In this document: in pieces, positions 61,461 to 64,000 of the stretch | Layout of the letters: every line of letters begins with the position of its first letter | How positions within the stretch are numbered: the first letter of the stretch is position 1 | Origin: Calditrichales bacterium MX18-03 | GTDB taxonomy: Bacteria > Bacillota > Clostridia > Lutisporales > Lutisporaceae | Length of the DNA: 64,000 bases | Assembly (NCBI GenBank): GCA_021083345.1 | Contig: JAJGRE010000003.1 | Location: 1-64,000 of the forward strand | Reading direction: 5' to 3' | Notes under the pieces: generated by a model | The model's input: only the letters and a program-made list of their open reading frames with translations | Database searches by the model: none | Told to the model about the DNA's origin: nothing | Program-made: the position numbers and the translations under genes

Positions 61461-61967
61461 CTATCCCCTCTCGTGATCATTCAGTCTCATATATTTCCTC
61501 AATGTATTAACATGCATCGGATAAAAATTCTGCGGCTGATTTTCCAAAAGGTTCTTTAGTTCTTCCATCGTAACCCATCTGAGAAACCGCGTCTCATTTG
61601 TGCTTTCTGCTAATTCTCCTTTTATACGGCAAATAAATGTTTGAACCATGATTGGATAGGTACCCTCTAAATTCTGAGAGCTGGCAAACGGCTCATAACT
61701 CATAACCTTGTACCCATTGGATTCATGGACGATCGAATCTGTCTCTCCCTCGATCCAAACCACATCGAGCCCCGTTTCTTCCTTGATTTCTCTTCTGAGA
61801 CAATCATAGATATTCTCGAATTCCCTGATCTTTCCTGCAGGTATCTCAATGAGCCCCTCTTCCAAGGGTGCGTCATCTTTGTACCGTTCTTGCAGCAGAA
61901 TATATGTTACACCTTTGATTATCCTTTCAACTATTCCACCGACACCGGGTTTCATGAATTGTTCCAT
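61461..61967 (-). CDS. Nudix hydrolase
   Basis: Pyrophosphohydrolase of 168 residues. The Nudix box GKIREFENIYDCLRREIKEE TGL matches Gx5Ex7REUXEExGU. It resembles ADP-ribose pyrophosphatases, but the substrate is not determined. It is cotranscribed with the LysE exporter. Confidence 0.9.
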   Translation of the reverse strand: MEQFMKPGVGGIVERIIKGVTYILLQERYKDDAPLEEGLIEIPAGKIREFENIYDCLRREIKEETGLDVVWIEGETDSIVHESNGYKVMSYEPFASSQNLEGTYPIMVQTFICRIKGELAESTNETRFLRWVTMEELKNLLENQPQNFYPMHVNTLRKYMRLNDHERG

Positions 61968-62039
61968 ACTGTCCTCCTTGCAGCATCACAACATCCACCA
62001 AATATTCTGAGTGTGAAATGCTTGTACAGCTCCATCATA

Positions 62040-62504
62040 TCATAAGCAAGACTTCACATAATCAACCGGCACGTCCATTCTAATCGCAGTTTCTTCAATT
62101 GATAGACCACTGTTTATGAAACGTCTGACTACCTTAATTATGTTTTCTCCGACTTCGATAATATGCTTATCAGGATCATAAAAGCGAACAACACGCTGTC
62201 CCCAAGAGTGTTCTACCACAGGATGTAAATAGTCAATGTCTTTAATATCATCCAACTTATGAATAAAACCATCAAAATCATCTTCCTCAAAATATAACTC
62301 TGCCGCATTTCCTCCAAAAACAATTTCACTATTCTGTTTGTGAATAAAAGCCGACCACGTAACTTTTGTCTGTAGTGCAATACCGCCTGTTAAAATTATA
62401 TTTGCACCAAAATCAACATCAACTTCTAAACCAAGCACTTCCTTATAAAATCGCTTTGACTCTTCCATATTTGAAACAACGATCAATGGATTTGAGAATT
62501 TCAT
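62040..62504 (-). CDS. VOC/glyoxalase-family protein
   Basis: Protein of 154 residues. The N-terminal VOC fold (about 1-115) starts KFSNPLIVVSNMEESKRFYK and includes VVRFYDPDKHIIEVGE, the metal-site Glu region. The C-terminal extension (about 116-154) with RRFINSGLSIEETAIRMD looks like a helix-turn-helix-like tail. AGGAGCG precedes the ATG. Role in resistance or dioxygenase-like chemistry is unknown. Confidence 0.85.
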   Translation of the reverse strand: MKFSNPLIVVSNMEESKRFYKEVLGLEVDVDFGANIILTGGIALQTKVTWSAFIHKQNSEIVFGGNAAELYFEEDDFDGFIHKLDDIKDIDYLHPVVEHSWGQRVVRFYDPDKHIIEVGENIIKVVRRFINSGLSIEETAIRMDVPVDYVKSCL

Positions 62505-62585
62505 TGCGCTCCTCCTTACGAAGATTATTTAGAATAGCTTTAGTTCGCTTTTCATTTTGCTTCCCCAATATCATTCAACGTGTCC

Positions 62586-62765
62586 TTACTTCTTTTCTCT
62601 TTTAAATACAAATATCATCATGGAACCAAATGCACCCGCGCATTGAAAGTTAACAAGCTCCCACCCTTCTTTTCCATGCTGTTCAAGCACTTTGTTACTT
62701 TTTTTCTTCAAACTTCTTTCCGTGTCTAAAAGACTATTAAAAGTTACCGTTGTGTATTCGCACAT
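62586..62765 (-). CDS. DUF4177-like small protein, 59 residues
   Basis: Short gene read directly: MCEYTTVTFNSLLDTERSL at the start, KVLEQHGKEGWELVNF in the middle and MMIFVFKREKK at the end. The pattern (aromatic start, GKEGWELV, hydrophobic strand ending in FKR) fits DUF4177. AAAGGAG with TTAATT spacing is a strong ribosome site before the ATG at 62765. It lies between two VOC genes on the same strand. Function unknown. Confidence 0.75.
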   Translation of the reverse strand: MCEYTTVTFNSLLDTERSLKKKSNKVLEQHGKEGWELVNFQCAGAFGSMMIFVFKREKK

Positions 62766-62822
62766 AATTAACTCCTTTCAATATACCATTCGATTTTCGC
62801 TTTCATCTGCTACTGCAGCAAT

Positions 62823-63485
62823 TTACCATTTAATTATTAACGGCAGATCAGGTCTGAAATCCTTTGATTGATTTGTTGTACCATCATCAAACTCAATTTC
62901 TATTAAATGCTCTCTAGCCTTTTCAATTAATACATTCTGTAGTCGATTAATTATGCAACCTGATTCTGACAAAGCACCATTTTGATTCACTAGAATTCTT
63001 ACAAATGTCACTTCTCTTAAAGGCACTTTGTGTTCCATTGGCGCTCTCTTCTCAACAGGAACCCTATCCTGCCTTCCAGCGAAGGATAGATAAAAATACA
63101 TTGGTTCACTGAGAGGCGTATTATTTGCCACTTGAATTCTAAGAAAGTCTGGCAAATAAACAGGGTGATAATCCCAAGTCGAAAATGGTAATGTTTCATC
63201 CTTTCCCGATGTAGGTCTGAATGCAATTCCAAATGGGGAAACGGTGTCTGTGTCTAACATGCACCGCTCGTATAACCTCATCGGTTTAGTACGCTCACTT
63301 TGTGCCTCTTCAATATTTTCAATCCATAAAAGCTCTAACATAAGGTTATGAAAGTAGAACCTTCGATTTGCTGTTCCTTGTCCGGGGTGGGTGTTTCGAG
63401 GCCCTTCTTCCAACCCAAACTCTATCAGACGATCTCCTGCTGGCGCTTTTGTTTCGGTGCATATAAAAATATGATCGATTTCCAA
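62823..63485 (-). CDS. VOC-family protein
   Basis: Glyoxalase-like protein of 220 residues: LEIDHIFICTETKAPAGDRL, THPGQGTANRRFYFHNLMLELLW at the metal-site His/Glu region, and FGIAFRP. No clear second domain. The start is most likely TTG at 63485, 6 bases after GGGGGTG; TTG 63500 and GTG 63494 are in frame. Substrate unknown. Confidence 0.82.
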   Translation of the reverse strand: MEIDHIFICTETKAPAGDRLIEFGLEEGPRNTHPGQGTANRRFYFHNLMLELLWIENIEEAQSERTKPMRLYERCMLDTDTVSPFGIAFRPTSGKDETLPFSTWDYHPVYLPDFLRIQVANNTPLSEPMYFYLSFAGRQDRVPVEKRAPMEHKVPLREVTFVRILVNQNGALSESGCIINRLQNVLIEKAREHLIEIEFDDGTTNQSKDFRPDLPLIIKW

Positions 63486-63543
63486 CCGGCCCACCCCCAA
63501 TATTATTTATATAATTTGCTTACTCACACAAAAGGAATGATTC

Positions 63544-63999
63544 CTACAAATGCTTCAGGTTCTTTGGTCTTGCTCTATGCTTTCTTGTTGTAGCATATTG
63601 CTGGTTGTATACTCTCTTCTCATTGTATTGCGTTCTAGGTTCTTTGTTTTCATCAGTATATCCAACATATGCTATACCAAGTGGTATTACATACTCGGGA
63701 ATATTCAATACTTCTCTCACCGGCTTTATTACACTTGGTAATGGATATACTCCAATCCAAATGGAACCTAGTCCAAGACCTGAAGCAGCCAAGAGAATAT
63801 TCTCCATTGCAGCACTGCAGTCCTGAACCCAATAGTTCTCATAACCACCTTTTGCTAGTTCCATGTTACCGCAAACTACAATTGCTAAAGGCGCATTGTA
63901 TTTTCCAAAGGTTAGCTTATTTCTTAGTTTATTGAGTATTTCCTTGTCATTGACGACAATGAATTCCCATGGTTGGTTGTTGCACGCAGTCGGTGCAGC
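63544..63999 (-). CDS. Nitroreductase family protein, 5'-truncated by the window edge
   Basis: C-terminal 151 residues. The frame stays open to the window end, with AAPTACNNQPWEFIVVND (FMN-binding N-terminal segment) at the edge and LGLGSIWIGVYPLP, IPLGIAYVGY later. NAD(P)H:FMN nitroreductases of this type reduce nitro compounds or quinones. The tail (KHRARPKNLKHL) is longer than usual, perhaps after a lost stop. Start lies outside the window. Confidence 0.85.
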   Translation of the reverse strand, partial: AAPTACNNQPWEFIVVNDKEILNKLRNKLTFGKYNAPLAIVVCGNMELAKGGYENYWVQDCSAAMENILLAASGLGLGSIWIGVYPLPSVIKPVREVLNIPEYVIPLGIAYVGYTDENKEPRTQYNEKRVYNQQYATTRKHRARPKNLKHL

Positions 64000-64000
64000 C

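Noticed and set aside
1-64000. tRNA, rRNA, tmRNA or other large structured RNA genes
   Set aside because: Apart from the pheST T-box I saw no cloverleaf with CCA-type acceptor or rRNA segment; a covariance-model search would be needed to exclude a missed one.

Overview
The window is a piece of a chromosome from an anaerobic, endospore-forming member of the Firmicutes, most likely class Clostridia. Evidence: the spoIIAA-spoIIAB-sigF operon followed by spoVAC-AD-AEB-AEA, yunB, indolepyruvate:ferredoxin oxidoreductase (iorAB), phosphate butyryltransferase, a T-box leader on pheST, AGGAGG-like ribosome binding sites, and several TTG/GTG starts. The genus cannot be fixed from the sequence alone. 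No rRNA, tRNA, CRISPR array, prophage or transposase gene was found.

Layout. 1-8.1 kb: sporulation and wall block (yunB, a class A penicillin-binding protein, the spoVA operon, the spoIIA operon with a sigma-H/Spo0A-type promoter). 8.3-15.4 kb: a glycolipid glycosyltransferase, polyamine and methylthioadenosine metabolism (speE, an Orn/Lys/Arg decarboxylase, mtnP), asparaginase, thymidylate kinase and L25/Ctc. A fourfold 27-bp terminator array lies between ansA and tmk. 15.5-20.4 kb: an apparent operon of a molybdopterin oxidoreductase, a UvrD-like helicase, an 84-residue unknown and a free-standing pyruvate-kinase C-terminal domain; a 201-bp palindromic MITE-like element lies upstream. 20.7-29.4 kb: amino-acid catabolism and nitrogen (iorBA, ptb, glnA with a divergent LysR gene), an LCP protein, a second LysR gene and a DUF523 protein. 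29.4-37.0 kb: mutS2, a two-component system, a U32 (RlhA-like) protein and zapA.

37.1-45.6 kb is the most unusual region: seven tightly packed genes joining an Opp/Dpp-type ABC transporter (two ATPases, two permeases, no substrate-binding protein) to a MacAB-like adaptor/ATPase/permease set. One Opp permease carries a C-terminal M28-peptidase-like domain in which the expected zinc-ligand positions are substituted. The MacB-like ATPase has lost recognisable Walker A, Q-loop, signature and H-loop residues. This is the best candidate for an undescribed system.

45.7-49.6 kb: pheST with its T-box leader. 49.7-64 kb: a long, mostly leftward run of small accessory genes (DJ-1/PfpI proteins, cupin, three GNAT acetyltransferases, CsaA-like, ArsC/Spx-like, ACT, hydrolase, EamA and LysE exporters, aldo/keto reductase, CPBP protease, Nudix, VOC proteins, nitroreductase). 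It includes a decayed HD-domain pseudogene and a 59-residue DUF4177-like gene.

Together the genes suggest an amino-acid-fermenting spore former: IorAB makes acyl-CoA from 2-keto acids, Ptb can convert acyl-CoA to acyl phosphate, asparaginase and the decarboxylase handle amino acids, and MtnP recycles the methylthioadenosine made by SpeE.
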